From: UBA2377 sp964525935
GTDB taxonomy: Bacteria; Verrucomicrobiota; Verrucomicrobiia; Opitutales; Opitutaceae
Direction: 5' to 3'
NCBI GenBank assembly: GCA_964525935.1
Contig: CAZGJZ010000008.1
Span: 1-64,000 of the forward strand
Length of the DNA: 64,000 bases
Shown piece after piece: positions 24,267 to 33,291 of this stretch. Both the position numbers and the translations under genes were made by a program. A model generated the notes under the pieces. That model made no database searches, had not been told where the DNA came from, and worked only from the letters and a program-made list of their open reading frames with translations. The number at the start of each line of letters is the position of its first letter. Within the stretch, counting starts at the first letter, position 1.

Positions 24267-25388
24267 TCATTTCTTCCCCAGCAGGTATTCCGGATTCAGC
24301 TTGTGCAGCGACTTCGGCACGAACCAGCCGTCCTTGCGGATGAGTTTGCCGTCGAACCAGATTTCGCCGCCGCCGTATTCTGGACGCTGGATGCAGACCA
24401 TGTCCCAGTGCACCTGCGACTTGTTGCCATTGCCCACGCCGTCGTAGGCCTGACCCGGCGTGAAGTGGAACGACCCCGCGATCTTCTCGTCGAACAGGAT
24501 GTCGCGCATCGGCTCGAGGATGTGCGGGTTAAAGCCGATGGCGAATTCGCCAATGTAGCGTGCGCCCGCATCGCTATCGAGAATCTCGTTCAACCGCTTC
24601 GTGTTGCTCGACGTCGCCTCGACAATCTTGCCCTGCTTGAAGCCGAGCCGGATGTTGTCGAACGAGGCGCCGAGATAAACCGTGGGCGCATTGTATTGCA
24701 CGTAGCCCTCGACCGAATCCTTCACCGGGCAGGAAAACACTTCGCCGTCCGGGATGTTGCGCAGGCCGCCGCAAGGCTGGGCGCCGATGCCCTTGATTGA
24801 AAAACGCAGGTCCGTGCCCGGCCCCTTGATGTGCACGCGGTCCGTCTTCGCCATGAGGTCGCCCAGCGCCTTCATCCCCGGCGTGAGTCGCGAGTAATCC
24901 AGCGTGCAGACCTTGAAGTAAAAATCCTCAAACGCCTCGGTGCTCATGCCCGCCTGCTGCGCCATCGCGCCCGTCGGCCAGCGCAACACGACCCACTTGG
25001 TCTTGCTCACGCGGAAATCGAGCACCGGCTTCATCAGTTTCGAAACCAGCTGGACCCGGTTCGAGGGCACGTCGCTCGCCTCGAAGATATTCTCCGAGCC
25101 GCGCAGGGCGATGTAGGCGTCCATCTTCTGCATGCGCGCCAGCTCCACCTCGGCGTGAGGGGCGAATTGACCTTCCTCGGCCCCGAGCGCGAGTTCGCGC
25201 GTCACGCGGGCGCGGTGGATTTGCACATAGGGAAACGCGCCCAGCTGGCGGGCCGCGCGCACGAGCGCGATGACCATGGCGTCAGGCACATCGAACGCGT
25301 CGATGAGCACGCGTTCGCCTTTTTTCAGGGCCGTCGAGAAGCCTGTGAGGCCTTCGGCCAATTGGGTGAACCGGGGATCGATAATCAT
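24267..25388 (-). CDS. M29-family metallo-aminopeptidase
   Basis: A 373-residue enzyme of the thermophilic-aminopeptidase type (ampS/aminopeptidase T). The C-terminal half has the family blocks in order: IGEFAIGFNPHI, ILFDEKIAGSFHFTPGQAYDGVGNGN split over about 265-310, and KSQVHWDMVCI with the His and Asp metal ligands; the N-terminal part carries GERVLIDAFDVPD. It removes N-terminal amino acids in the cytoplasm. ATG 25388 is used; ATG 25397 three codons upstream is equally possible. Confidence 0.9.
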   Translation of the reverse strand: MIIDPRFTQLAEGLTGFSTALKKGERVLIDAFDVPDAMVIALVRAARQLGAFPYVQIHRARVTRELALGAEEGQFAPHAEVELARMQKMDAYIALRGSENIFEASDVPSNRVQLVSKLMKPVLDFRVSKTKWVVLRWPTGAMAQQAGMSTEAFEDFYFKVCTLDYSRLTPGMKALGDLMAKTDRVHIKGPGTDLRFSIKGIGAQPCGGLRNIPDGEVFSCPVKDSVEGYVQYNAPTVYLGASFDNIRLGFKQGKIVEATSSNTKRLNEILDSDAGARYIGEFAIGFNPHILEPMRDILFDEKIAGSFHFTPGQAYDGVGNGNKSQVHWDMVCIQRPEYGGGEIWFDGKLIRKDGWFVPKSLHKLNPEYLLGKK

Positions 25389-25468
25389 GCCGCGCATGCT
25401 AACGCGACCGCCCGCCGTCCCCGCAAGGCAATATGACAATGCCTCCGACGCATCGGCATCACCGGCTC

Positions 25469-26662
25469 TCAGAGCTTCCGCGCGCCCGCCGTCGGGAAAC
25501 AAATCCGCTCCACCGCTTCGTCAAAATCCGCCGCCCCGTGCAGAATCTCGATTTCCAACCGCAGATAATAAACCGGCAGCGGACAAACGAGCGTGTCGGG
25601 GATGCGCACCGCATCCTTTTCCGTGGTCAACAGGCAGTCCGCTCCCTCGCGGGTCGCGATGGCAAAGAGGTCGGCGAAATCCTCGTCGACGTAGCGGTAG
25701 TGATCCATGTAGCGCTCGCGGGCCACGAGCTTGGCCCCCAGGTCACGCAGGAATTTTTCAAAGCTCTCCGGCGTCGCAATCCCGCAAAATGCCGCCACGC
25801 GCCGCCCTTTCAGGAAAGTCAGGGGCTGCCGCTCCGCCACGCCGAAGCGCTGGAGATACTGCGGCTTGTGCGCGCATTCGATTACGTCGACGCCGGGGTT
25901 GTGCTTTTGGATGAGTCCCTCGAGCTCGGGGTCGCGCTGGCCGTTCGACTTGGTGAGAAACACATACGAGGCCCGTCGCAGGTGTTTCACCGGCTCGCGC
26001 AAAATCCCGCGCGGCAGCAGGTGGCCGTTACCGAAGGGATTGGTCTTGTCGACGAGCAGGAGATTCAGGCTGCCCTTGAGCGGCAGGTATTGAAAACCAT
26101 CGTCGAGGATCAGCGTGTCGCAGCGGAAACGCTTGATCGCGTAAGCGCCGGCCTTCACGCGGTTCTTGTCCACGAGCACGATCACGCCGGGCAGGTTCTT
26201 CGCCAGCATGAACGGCTCGTCACCGGCCTGTTCCGAATCGAGCAACACCCGCTCGCCATCGCTCACGATGCGCGGCGGCGGTTCTTCGGCGTGCGTGAGG
26301 GCCCACCACCATTTTTTCCAGAGCGGCGTGGATTTGCTTTTGTAGCCGCGACTCAGGATGGCAACTTTGCGGCCGCGATCGCGCAACGCCTTCGCGAATT
26401 TTTCCACCACCGGCGTCTTGCCCGTGCCGCCCACGGTGAGATTCCCGACGACGACCACGAGCGAGCCGAGCGGCTGGTCATGCAGGATGCGGTGCTTGTA
26501 GAGCCAGAAGCGCAGTTGTGCGATGCCACTGAACAGGAACGACAGCAGGTGCAGGCAAAACGCATAGATGGCCGCCCCGGTGTCCGCGCGCCGCCCCAAA
26601 ATCACGTCCACCGTGTAGAGCTCCAGCGCGTTCGTCTTTTTCTTCAGCCAGGATTGCGACAT
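25469..26662 (-). CDS. lpxK: Tetraacyldisaccharide 4'-kinase
   Basis: A 397-residue inner-membrane kinase that adds the 4'-phosphate to the lipid A precursor. VVVVGNLTVGGTGKTPVVE (about 68-86) is the LpxK P-loop, preceded by a membrane-interacting N-terminal helix (LSFLFSGIAQLRFWLYK); ILSRGYKSKS, SDGERVLLDSEQAGDEP, LILDDGFQY and LLTTEKDAVR follow in family order. It indicates lipopolysaccharide with a phosphorylated lipid A. The gene starts the minus-strand series and is divergent from the aminotransferase. Slightly longer than E. coli LpxK (328), mainly in the central part and C-terminus. Confidence 0.95.
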   Translation of the reverse strand: MSQSWLKKKTNALELYTVDVILGRRADTGAAIYAFCLHLLSFLFSGIAQLRFWLYKHRILHDQPLGSLVVVVGNLTVGGTGKTPVVEKFAKALRDRGRKVAILSRGYKSKSTPLWKKWWWALTHAEEPPPRIVSDGERVLLDSEQAGDEPFMLAKNLPGVIVLVDKNRVKAGAYAIKRFRCDTLILDDGFQYLPLKGSLNLLLVDKTNPFGNGHLLPRGILREPVKHLRRASYVFLTKSNGQRDPELEGLIQKHNPGVDVIECAHKPQYLQRFGVAERQPLTFLKGRRVAAFCGIATPESFEKFLRDLGAKLVARERYMDHYRYVDEDFADLFAIATREGADCLLTTEKDAVRIPDTLVCPLPVYYLRLEIEILHGAADFDEAVERICFPTAGARKL

Positions 26663-26761
26663 GCGACGCTGACAGGAATGGAGGTTGACGCCGCTTTTGG
26701 GAAGCCGCTTTCGTAATATCTTTCATCTCCGCGCGATTTCGCGCCCAACGCACCACGTCCC

Positions 26762-27847
26762 ATGAACTACAAGCTCTTCATCCCCGGCCCCATCGCGGTC
26801 TCCGAAAAGACCCTGCGCGCCATGGCGCAGCCCATGATCGGCCATCGCAGCACGGACTTTGTCGCGCTCTATAACTCCATCCAGCCCGAACTGCAGGCGC
26901 TCTTCTACACCAAGGACCCCGTCTATCTCTCCACCAGCAGTGCGTGGGGCGTCATGGAAGGCGCGCTGCGCAACGTCGTCAAAAAGAAGGTCCTCAACTG
27001 CATGAACGGCGCGTTCTCCGACAAGTGGAACGACGTCGCCCTGCGCTGCGGCAAGCCGGCCACCGCCCTCAAGTTTGAGTGGGGCCAGCCCGTCGATCCC
27101 GCGGCCGTCCGTCGCGAGCTCGCCACCGGCGCCTACGATGCGCTCACGCTCATCCACAACGAAACCTCCACCGGCACGATGAGCGACCTGCCCGCCATCA
27201 TGGCCGTCGTGCGCGAGTTTCCCGACGTCATCTCCATCGTCGACACCGTCAGCTCGTTCACCGTGCTGCCGATCAAGAAGGACGAACTCGGTATCGACAT
27301 CCTCCTGACCGGTTCGCAGAAGGCCCTCGCGATGCCGCCCGGCCTCGCGATCTTCTCCGTGTCCAAGCGTGCGCTCGACCGCGCCGCCCAGTCCCCCGAC
27401 CGCGGCTACTATTTTGACCTGATCGAGTTTCAGAAAAACCACGAGAACGGCATGACGCCGAGCACGCCCGTCATTCCGCTCATCTACGCGCTCAAGTCCA
27501 AGCTCGAGGACATTCGCGCCGAAGGCATCGAGGCCCGCTATGCCCGCCACGCCCGGCTCAACGCCACCGTCCGCGCCTGGGGCTTCGCGAAGGGCTTCAA
27601 GCTCTTCCCTGCCGAAGCTTACGGTTCGCTCGCGCTGAACTGCTTCGCCAACACGCTCAACGTCGACCTCGCCGCGCTGAACAAGACGCTCAAGTCGAAG
27701 CACAAGCTCGTGATCGACGGCGGCTACGGCAAACTGAAGGGCAAAACCTTCCGTATTTCCAACATGGGCGACGAGACCGATGCAACCATCGCCGAGCTGA
27801 TTCGCGCCCTCGACAGCGCCCTCGCCGAGACACCGAAGGCTGGCTGA
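26762..27847 (+). CDS. Class V aminotransferase (alanine-glyoxylate / serine-pyruvate type)
   Basis: A 361-residue PLP enzyme of fold type I. It starts with FIPGPIAVSEKTLRAM and GHRSTDF as usual for the family; HNETSTGTMSDL (about 137-148) and IVDTVSSFTVLPIKKDELGIDILLTGSQK are split over about 160-189, ending in the PLP-binding Lys. It moves amino groups between small amino acids and keto acids such as glyoxylate, hydroxypyruvate or pyruvate. A role as phosphoserine aminotransferase is possible, since a similar protein does this in some bacteria. Context gives no further hint. Confidence 0.87.
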   Translation: MNYKLFIPGPIAVSEKTLRAMAQPMIGHRSTDFVALYNSIQPELQALFYTKDPVYLSTSSAWGVMEGALRNVVKKKVLNCMNGAFSDKWNDVALRCGKPATALKFEWGQPVDPAAVRRELATGAYDALTLIHNETSTGTMSDLPAIMAVVREFPDVISIVDTVSSFTVLPIKKDELGIDILLTGSQKALAMPPGLAIFSVSKRALDRAAQSPDRGYYFDLIEFQKNHENGMTPSTPVIPLIYALKSKLEDIRAEGIEARYARHARLNATVRAWGFAKGFKLFPAEAYGSLALNCFANTLNVDLAALNKTLKSKHKLVIDGGYGKLKGKTFRISNMGDETDATIAELIRALDSALAETPKAG

Positions 27848-27856
27848 GATTTGCTT

Positions 27857-27993
27857 TTAGCCACGGAGACGCAGAGACGCGGAGAATCCCTCCGCTCTCA
27901 TTTCCGCGGTTTAGAGATCAGTAGACAGGGATGAAAATCAGCTGCTGCGAAAGCATGGTATTTCTCTCCGTGCCTCCGCGTCTCCGTGGCTAA
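27857..27993. repeat. Long inverted repeat of the GCCACGGAGACGC type
   Basis: TTAGCCACGGAGACGC (27857-27872), continuing to 27884, is repeated in inverse at 27966-27993, which ends in GCGTCTCCGTGGCTAA. The outer 16 bp pair perfectly and inner parts pair imperfectly; about 80 bases lie between. Such palindromes are common dispersed repeats in environmental Gram-negative genomes. It lies between the aminotransferase and topB and contains no gene. Confidence 0.7.
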
Positions 27994-28072
27994 CTTTTGA
28001 GTCCCTTCCGCGTCCGCGAAAAAAACTAAGCCTTGAAATTGCCGGCGGCGACGCCTAACGCCTCGCCGTCTC

Positions 28073-30901
28073 ATGAAGTCACTCATCATCGCCGAGAAGC
28101 CGTCCGTGGCGGCCGATCTCGCGCGCTCCCTCGGCAAAGTCCCCAAGAAAGGCGAACATTACGAGAACGACGACACCGTCATCTCCTATGCCTTGGGACA
28201 CGTCGTTGAGCTCGAGATGCCAGAGGACATCGACAAGAAGAAATACGGTTTCTGGCGGCTCGAGATGTTGCCGATCATCCCGGAAAAATTCGGCCTGAAA
28301 CCCGTTCCCGAATCGAAAGACCGTTTTGCCGCGCTGAAAAAACTGCTCAGTCGCAAGGATATCGACCAGGTCATCAACGCCTGCGACGCCGGCCGTGAGG
28401 GCGAGCTCATCTTCGCCTACCTTTATCAGCTCTCGAAGTGCAAATTGCCCGTGAAGCGCGCGTGGATGCAGACGATGACCACCGGCGGCATTCAGGATGC
28501 GTTTAAAAACCTCCGTGACGGCGAGCAAATGGCCGGCCTCGCCGACGCCGCCCGCTGCCGCAGCGAGAGCGACTGGCTCATCGGCATCAACGGCACCCGC
28601 GCGCTCACCAAGCGCATGTTCGGCTCCCGCGCTGGCAATGTCGCCTCCGTCGGCCGCGTGCAGACGCCCACGCTCGCCATCGTTTACGCCCGCGAACTCG
28701 AGATCCGCAATTTCAAGCCCCGCGACTACTGGCGCGTCACCGCCCGCTTCGAGGTCGCCAAGGGCACCTATGAAGGCGTTTATCAGCGCCCCAATTTCAA
28801 GAAAACCGAGGGCGACGACCACGATCGCATCGACCGCATCTGGGAAAAAGCCCTCGCCGAGGCCGTCACCGCTGCTTGTCAGGGTCATCCGCCGGCCACC
28901 GTCACCGAGGAGAAAAAGGGCAGCACCCAGGCCGCGCCGCGCCTCTATGATCTCACGACGCTCCAACGCGAGGCCAACAATCGCTTTGGCCTCCCGGCCC
29001 GCCGCACGCTCCAGATCGCGCAGGCCCTCTACGAGCGCCACAAGATGATCACCTACCCCCGCACCGACTCGCGCGCGCTGCCGGAGGATTACATCCCCAC
29101 CTGCCGCGAGACGTTGAAGAATCTCACCGGCGACCTCGCCGGCCACGCCGACAAGCTGCTCAACGAGGGCTGGCTGCGGCCCAACAAGCGCATCTTTAAT
29201 AATGCGCAGATCTCCGATCACTTCGCGATCATCCCCACCGCGCACGAGGCCAAGAACCTCGACGAGATGGAGGCCAAGGTGTTCGACATGATCGCCCGTC
29301 GCTTCGTCGCCGCATTTTATCCGGCGGCGGAGTTTGATATCACGACCCGCACGAGCACGGTCGCCGGCCACGGTTTCAAGACCGAAGGCAAGGTGCTCAC
29401 CGCTCCGGGCTGGCTCGCCGTTTACGGCAAGAACACCGTCGACGAAGACGATCCCAACTCGAAGGCCCTCCCCGCGCTCACTCCCGCTGATGGCGTTGTC
29501 GCAAAAGCTAAGACGCTCGATGCCACGCTGCACTCCGAGGCGACCAAGCCGCCGCCACGCTACACGGAAGCCACGCTGCTTTCCGCCATGGAAGGCGCCG
29601 GCAAGCTCGTCGACGACGAGGAACTCGCCGAGGCGATGAAGGAACGCGGTCTCGGCACGCCCGCGACCCGCGCCGACACCATCGACGGTCTCATCAACCA
29701 GAAATACATGGACCGCGCCCAGCGTGACCTCGTCCCTACCGCCAAGGCCGAGCAGTTGATCCAGTTTCTCGGTGCCGTGAAGGCCGATGCGCTCACCCAG
29801 CCCGCGATGACCGGCGAGTGGGAATTCAAGCTCCGCCAGATGGAGCACAACAAATTCCCCCGCGCCCAGTTCATGGAAGAGGTCATCGCGCAGACCAAGG
29901 GCATCATCGAGCGCGTGAAGGGCTTCGAGGAAGACGACTCCAACGCCCGCGTGACCGACATCCTCTCGCCCACCGACGGTAAACCGCTCCGGGAAACCCT
30001 CCGCGGTTACAAATCCCAGGACGGCGAACTGATGCTCTACAAGGTCATCGGCGGCCGCAAAATGGAAGAGGCCGAGATTCGCGAACTCGTGGAAAAACGC
30101 GCCATCGGCCCGCTCGACGGCTTCATCTCCGCCAAGACCCGCAGCCGCTTCTCCGCCGTTCTCAAGCTCGACCAGGTCGAGGAGACCAAAAAGGACAAGA
30201 CGACCAAGGAGGAGGTCACCGTCAAAAAGTGGAAGGCCGAGTTTGATTTCGGCGACAAGGTCGACCTCGGCACCGTCGAGCCATTTTGGACCGACGAAAA
30301 ATCCGGCGGCCAGCTCTGCGAAGTCGGCTCCAGCTACGTCCTCCGCGAGCGCGATGGCGACGCGTGGAAGCAAAGCTTCCGCGTCGGTCGCATGATGTGC
30401 CAAAAGGCCATCACCCGTGAAAACGCCATCGAACTCATCCGCGACGGCAAGACCGAGCTCATCAAGGGTTTCATTTCCAAGAAAGGCCGCCCGTTTGACG
30501 CGTTCCTGAAGCGCGAGGACGCCCGTATCTCGTGGGAGTTCCCGCCACGCGCGCCCAAGATCGGCAAGGACGGCAAGCCCATCGAGCGCAAGGCCAAGGC
30601 GCCCGTCGATCTCTCGAAAGCCACGGTCATCGGCGAAAGCAAAATCCACGGCGGCGAGCTCGTGCAGATGGACGATGCCTATTACGTCCGCAAGCCCGAC
30701 CAGAACAACCGCCCGGTCTTCAAGCTCACGCGCAACCTCTGCCAAAAAGACATCGGCGTGGATGAAGTCCGCAAACTCGTCGAGGACGGCAAGACCAGTC
30801 TCATCGAAGGTTTCATCTCGAAACGCGGCGCCAACTTCAGCGCCTACCTCGTCCTGTCCCCGAAAAAGGACAAGGCCGACTTTGAATTCCCACCTCGTTG
30901 A
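28073..30901 (+). CDS. topB: DNA topoisomerase III (type IA) with extended repeat tail
   Basis: A 942-residue type IA enzyme that passes single strands to relax or decatenate DNA. The Toprim domain begins with LIIAEKPSVAADLA (4-17) and contains NACDAGREGELIF (about 101-113); the catalytic Tyr is in MITYPRTDSRAL (about 323-334). After residue about 640 there are at least three related C-terminal units, each with a core like LVEDGKTSLIEGFISKRG followed by EFPPR; these match the Toprim C-terminal repeats of bacterial TopB. The total is much longer than E. coli TopB (653). An inverted repeat overlaps the stop codon. Confidence 0.93.
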   Translation: MKSLIIAEKPSVAADLARSLGKVPKKGEHYENDDTVISYALGHVVELEMPEDIDKKKYGFWRLEMLPIIPEKFGLKPVPESKDRFAALKKLLSRKDIDQVINACDAGREGELIFAYLYQLSKCKLPVKRAWMQTMTTGGIQDAFKNLRDGEQMAGLADAARCRSESDWLIGINGTRALTKRMFGSRAGNVASVGRVQTPTLAIVYARELEIRNFKPRDYWRVTARFEVAKGTYEGVYQRPNFKKTEGDDHDRIDRIWEKALAEAVTAACQGHPPATVTEEKKGSTQAAPRLYDLTTLQREANNRFGLPARRTLQIAQALYERHKMITYPRTDSRALPEDYIPTCRETLKNLTGDLAGHADKLLNEGWLRPNKRIFNNAQISDHFAIIPTAHEAKNLDEMEAKVFDMIARRFVAAFYPAAEFDITTRTSTVAGHGFKTEGKVLTAPGWLAVYGKNTVDEDDPNSKALPALTPADGVVAKAKTLDATLHSEATKPPPRYTEATLLSAMEGAGKLVDDEELAEAMKERGLGTPATRADTIDGLINQKYMDRAQRDLVPTAKAEQLIQFLGAVKADALTQPAMTGEWEFKLRQMEHNKFPRAQFMEEVIAQTKGIIERVKGFEEDDSNARVTDILSPTDGKPLRETLRGYKSQDGELMLYKVIGGRKMEEAEIRELVEKRAIGPLDGFISAKTRSRFSAVLKLDQVEETKKDKTTKEEVTVKKWKAEFDFGDKVDLGTVEPFWTDEKSGGQLCEVGSSYVLRERDGDAWKQSFRVGRMMCQKAITRENAIELIRDGKTELIKGFISKKGRPFDAFLKREDARISWEFPPRAPKIGKDGKPIERKAKAPVDLSKATVIGESKIHGGELVQMDDAYYVRKPDQNNRPVFKLTRNLCQKDIGVDEVRKLVEDGKTSLIEGFISKRGANFSAYLVLSPKKDKADFEFPPR

Positions 30902-30910
30902 GGTGGGAAT
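30886..30910 (+). terminator. Perfect hairpin spanning the topB stop codon
   Basis: ATTCCCACCTC (30886-30896) pairs with GAGGTGGGAAT (30900-30910) with only a GTT loop. The TGA stop (30899-30901) lies at the loop. There is no T run, so termination would not be of the simple intrinsic type; protection of the 3' end is another option. Confidence 0.55.
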
Positions 30911-31068
30911 AGGGCGAGCCGCCCCCTGAGCGCGCGGCCGCACGTCCTTGAGTCGCTACGAGCCCGAGCGAGTGGATTCACCATTCACCGCGCACACCTA
31001 TCCGCCCATCACGCCCCGGCTTGAGTAACTCCGCGCCCCGCGCCAGCGTCATCTCTCCCGCAACCGTC

Positions 31069-32118
31069 ATGCGCTCCTTCAAAAATTACCTCATCGCGTT
31101 TCTCGCGCTCACCACCTTCGCCAGCGGTTACCTCGCCTGGCAGCAGTCGCAGGATCTCGCCGCCCTCCGCGCCAACGCGAAAACCGACGATGACCGCGCC
31201 GCCCTGCGCAAGCGCGTGTGGGATGCCGAAAAGCGCACCCAGGCACTCGAAGCCGATCTTGCCGCCGCCCATGCCGAACGTCCCGCCGGCCCTGCCGGTC
31301 CTGCCGCCACCGCTGGCACTACGGCCGGCGGTCCTGAGCGCATGCGCCGTGGCGAAGGACAGTTTATGGGGCTGATGGAAAACCCCGAATACCAAAAACT
31401 GATGGCCCTCCAGCAAAAGGGCATGCTCGACGGCCGCTATGCCGCGCTCTTCAAGAAACTCGGCCTGAATCCACAGCAATTAGAGAATTTCAAACGCCTC
31501 CTCGTCGAAAAACAGACCTCGATGATGGATGTCCTCGCCGCCGCCCGCGCCCAGGGCCTCGATCCCCGCAGCGATCCCGAAGCGTTCCGCCAGCTCGTCA
31601 CGGGCGCCCAAGGCGAGATCGACGAGAGCATCAAGTCCGCCCTCGGCGCGACCGCTTACAACGAATACAAAAACTACGAAACCACCCTGCCCTACCGCGG
31701 CATGGTCAACCAGCTGGAACAGCGCCTAAGCTACGGCAACACGCCACTGACCGAGTCGCAAAGCCAGGCGATGCTGCAGATCTTTTCCGAAACGGCCCCG
31801 CAACCCGCCTCGGGCTCCACCCCCATGGTTGCCACGCGCGTCGCTGCCACCACCATGCTCGGCGGCGCTCCGGGCGGTGGCAATGTCGTCACCATGCTCG
31901 GCGGAGGCGGCGGCCAAATCACGAATGAAGCCCTCTCCCGTGCCCAAGGCGTCCTCGCCGCGGATCAGATGGCCGCGCTGCAACAACTCCAACAGGAGCA
32001 TCAGGCTCAGGCGCAAATGGGCCAGCTCATGCGCAGCCAGTTTGGCCGCGGCGGCGAACCCGCCCCCGGCACGACCACCACGACGACCACGGTCATCGCG
32101 GCTCCCGTCACCCGCTGA
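31069..32118 (+). CDS. Membrane-anchored helical protein with Gly/Thr-rich tail, unknown function
   Basis: A 349-residue protein with an N-terminal membrane anchor (about 6-22), a coiled coil (about 28-65), a Gly/Pro/Ala linker, a helical domain (about 95-245) containing YQKLMALQQKGMLDGRYAALFKKLGL split over about 108-134 and LESQSQAMLQIF-like helices, and a Gly-rich then Thr-rich C-terminus (TTTTTTT near the end). The middle resembles periplasmic proteins with Spy-like helices, but I cannot assign a family. ATG 31069 is preferred to TTG 31021. Confidence 0.75.
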   Translation: MRSFKNYLIAFLALTTFASGYLAWQQSQDLAALRANAKTDDDRAALRKRVWDAEKRTQALEADLAAAHAERPAGPAGPAATAGTTAGGPERMRRGEGQFMGLMENPEYQKLMALQQKGMLDGRYAALFKKLGLNPQQLENFKRLLVEKQTSMMDVLAAARAQGLDPRSDPEAFRQLVTGAQGEIDESIKSALGATAYNEYKNYETTLPYRGMVNQLEQRLSYGNTPLTESQSQAMLQIFSETAPQPASGSTPMVATRVAATTMLGGAPGGGNVVTMLGGGGGQITNEALSRAQGVLAADQMAALQQLQQEHQAQAQMGQLMRSQFGRGGEPAPGTTTTTTTVIAAPVTR

Positions 32119-32286
32119 GTTAGGCTCTGATATATGATTTAAGTCCATAAACTTGAGATAATGGACGCACTCCGCTGGGCATTGACCAAATCTCCCGCGC
32201 ATATGACGGGATGTAGCGCCCGCTGGCACACTATAGGCTTGTCCGTGCCTGCCGCGGATCACTAAATCCGCACTCCCTCACCTCCC

Positions 32287-33237
32287 ATGATCGTAACCAC
32301 CGCCCAGCTCTTCAAACATGCCTACGGCAAGTATGCCGTCGGTGCCTACAACATCAACAATGCCGAGCAGGCGATGGGCCTTTTCAAAGGCTGCATCCAG
32401 TCCAAGGCGCCGTTCATCATCCAGATTTCCAAAGGCGCGCGCAAATACACCGACAAGCGCATGCTTGAGGCGATCATCCGCTCCGCCGGCGACATTTTCC
32501 CCGAGGCCATTTTTGCCGTCCATCTCGACCACGGCGACGAGCAGACCTGCTACGAGTGCATCGACTCCGGTTTCTTCAGCTCCGTCATGATCGACGCCTC
32601 GCACGATCCGTTCGATGAGAACGTCGCCATCACCAAGCGCGTCGTCGATCGCGCCCACGCCAAGGGCATCTCCGTCGAGGCCGAACTCGGCATGCTCGGC
32701 GGCGTCGAGGAGGACATCAAGGTCGAGGAAGGCAACGCCTGCCTCACCGATCCCACCGAGGCTCAGGATTTCGTCAAAAAGACCGGCTGCGATTCCCTCG
32801 CCTGTGCCATCGGCACCTCGCACGGCGCCTTCAAGTTCAAGGGCAAACAGTCCCTCCACTTCGACGTGCTCGAAAAGATCAAGGCCAAGCTCCCCGGCTT
32901 CCCGCTGGTCATGCACGGTTCCTCCTCCGTCCCGCAGGACGAGGTCGCCCGCATCAACGCCGCCGGCGGCAAGATCGCCGGCTCCATGGGCGTCGACGTC
33001 AACGAATACCTCCCCGCCGCCACCCGTGGTGTGACCAAGGTCAACATCGACACCGACGGCCGGCTCGTCTGGACCCGCGTGCACCGCGAGTATTTCCGCG
33101 ATAATCCCGGCGACTTCGATTTCCGTCCCGCCGGCAAGATCTTCATCGAGGAATACGCGAAGTTCATCGCCAGCCGCAACGTCCTCCTCGGCAGCGCCAA
33201 CCAGCTCGACGACCTGCGCAAGAGCCTCGGCAAGTAA
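32287..33237 (+). CDS. Class II fructose-bisphosphate aldolase
   Basis: A 316-residue zinc enzyme splitting fructose-1,6-bisphosphate. VHLDHGDEQ (about 78-86) supplies the catalytic Asp and a zinc His; MIDASHDPFDEN, EAELGMLGG and IGTSHGAFKFKG follow; VMHGSSSVP (about 218-226) is the third His motif. The short GVTKVNIDTDGR signature fits the class IIA/B fba/gat group with tolerance for other sugar phosphates. It has its own intergenic region of 168 bases and a terminator. Specificity for fructose rather than tagatose bisphosphate is the likely but not proven reading. Confidence 0.93.
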   Translation: MIVTTAQLFKHAYGKYAVGAYNINNAEQAMGLFKGCIQSKAPFIIQISKGARKYTDKRMLEAIIRSAGDIFPEAIFAVHLDHGDEQTCYECIDSGFFSSVMIDASHDPFDENVAITKRVVDRAHAKGISVEAELGMLGGVEEDIKVEEGNACLTDPTEAQDFVKKTGCDSLACAIGTSHGAFKFKGKQSLHFDVLEKIKAKLPGFPLVMHGSSSVPQDEVARINAAGGKIAGSMGVDVNEYLPAATRGVTKVNIDTDGRLVWTRVHREYFRDNPGDFDFRPAGKIFIEEYAKFIASRNVLLGSANQLDDLRKSLGK

Positions 33238-33259
33238 GGACTGCTTAAGTTTTAACTCT

Positions 33260-33291
33260 GCCGGCGAGCGCATGCGTTCGCCGGCTTTTTT
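33260..33291 (+). terminator. Rho-independent terminator of the aldolase gene, touching the next ATG
   Basis: GCCGGCGA (33260-33267) pairs with TCGCCGGC (33278-33285); the loop contains a GCATGC palindrome, and six T (33286-33291) run directly into the ATG at 33292. Confidence 0.9.

Noticed and set aside
26685..26719. TTGACG and TAATAT as a promoter for the aminotransferase
   Set aside because: The spacer is 23 bases, too long for a sigma-70 promoter.
28079..30943. A 954-codon open frame on the minus strand opposite topB
   Set aside because: It is antisense to a gene with clear topoisomerase motifs and has the Ala/Gly/Glu/Asp-rich, low-complexity composition typical of antisense frames in GC-rich DNA.
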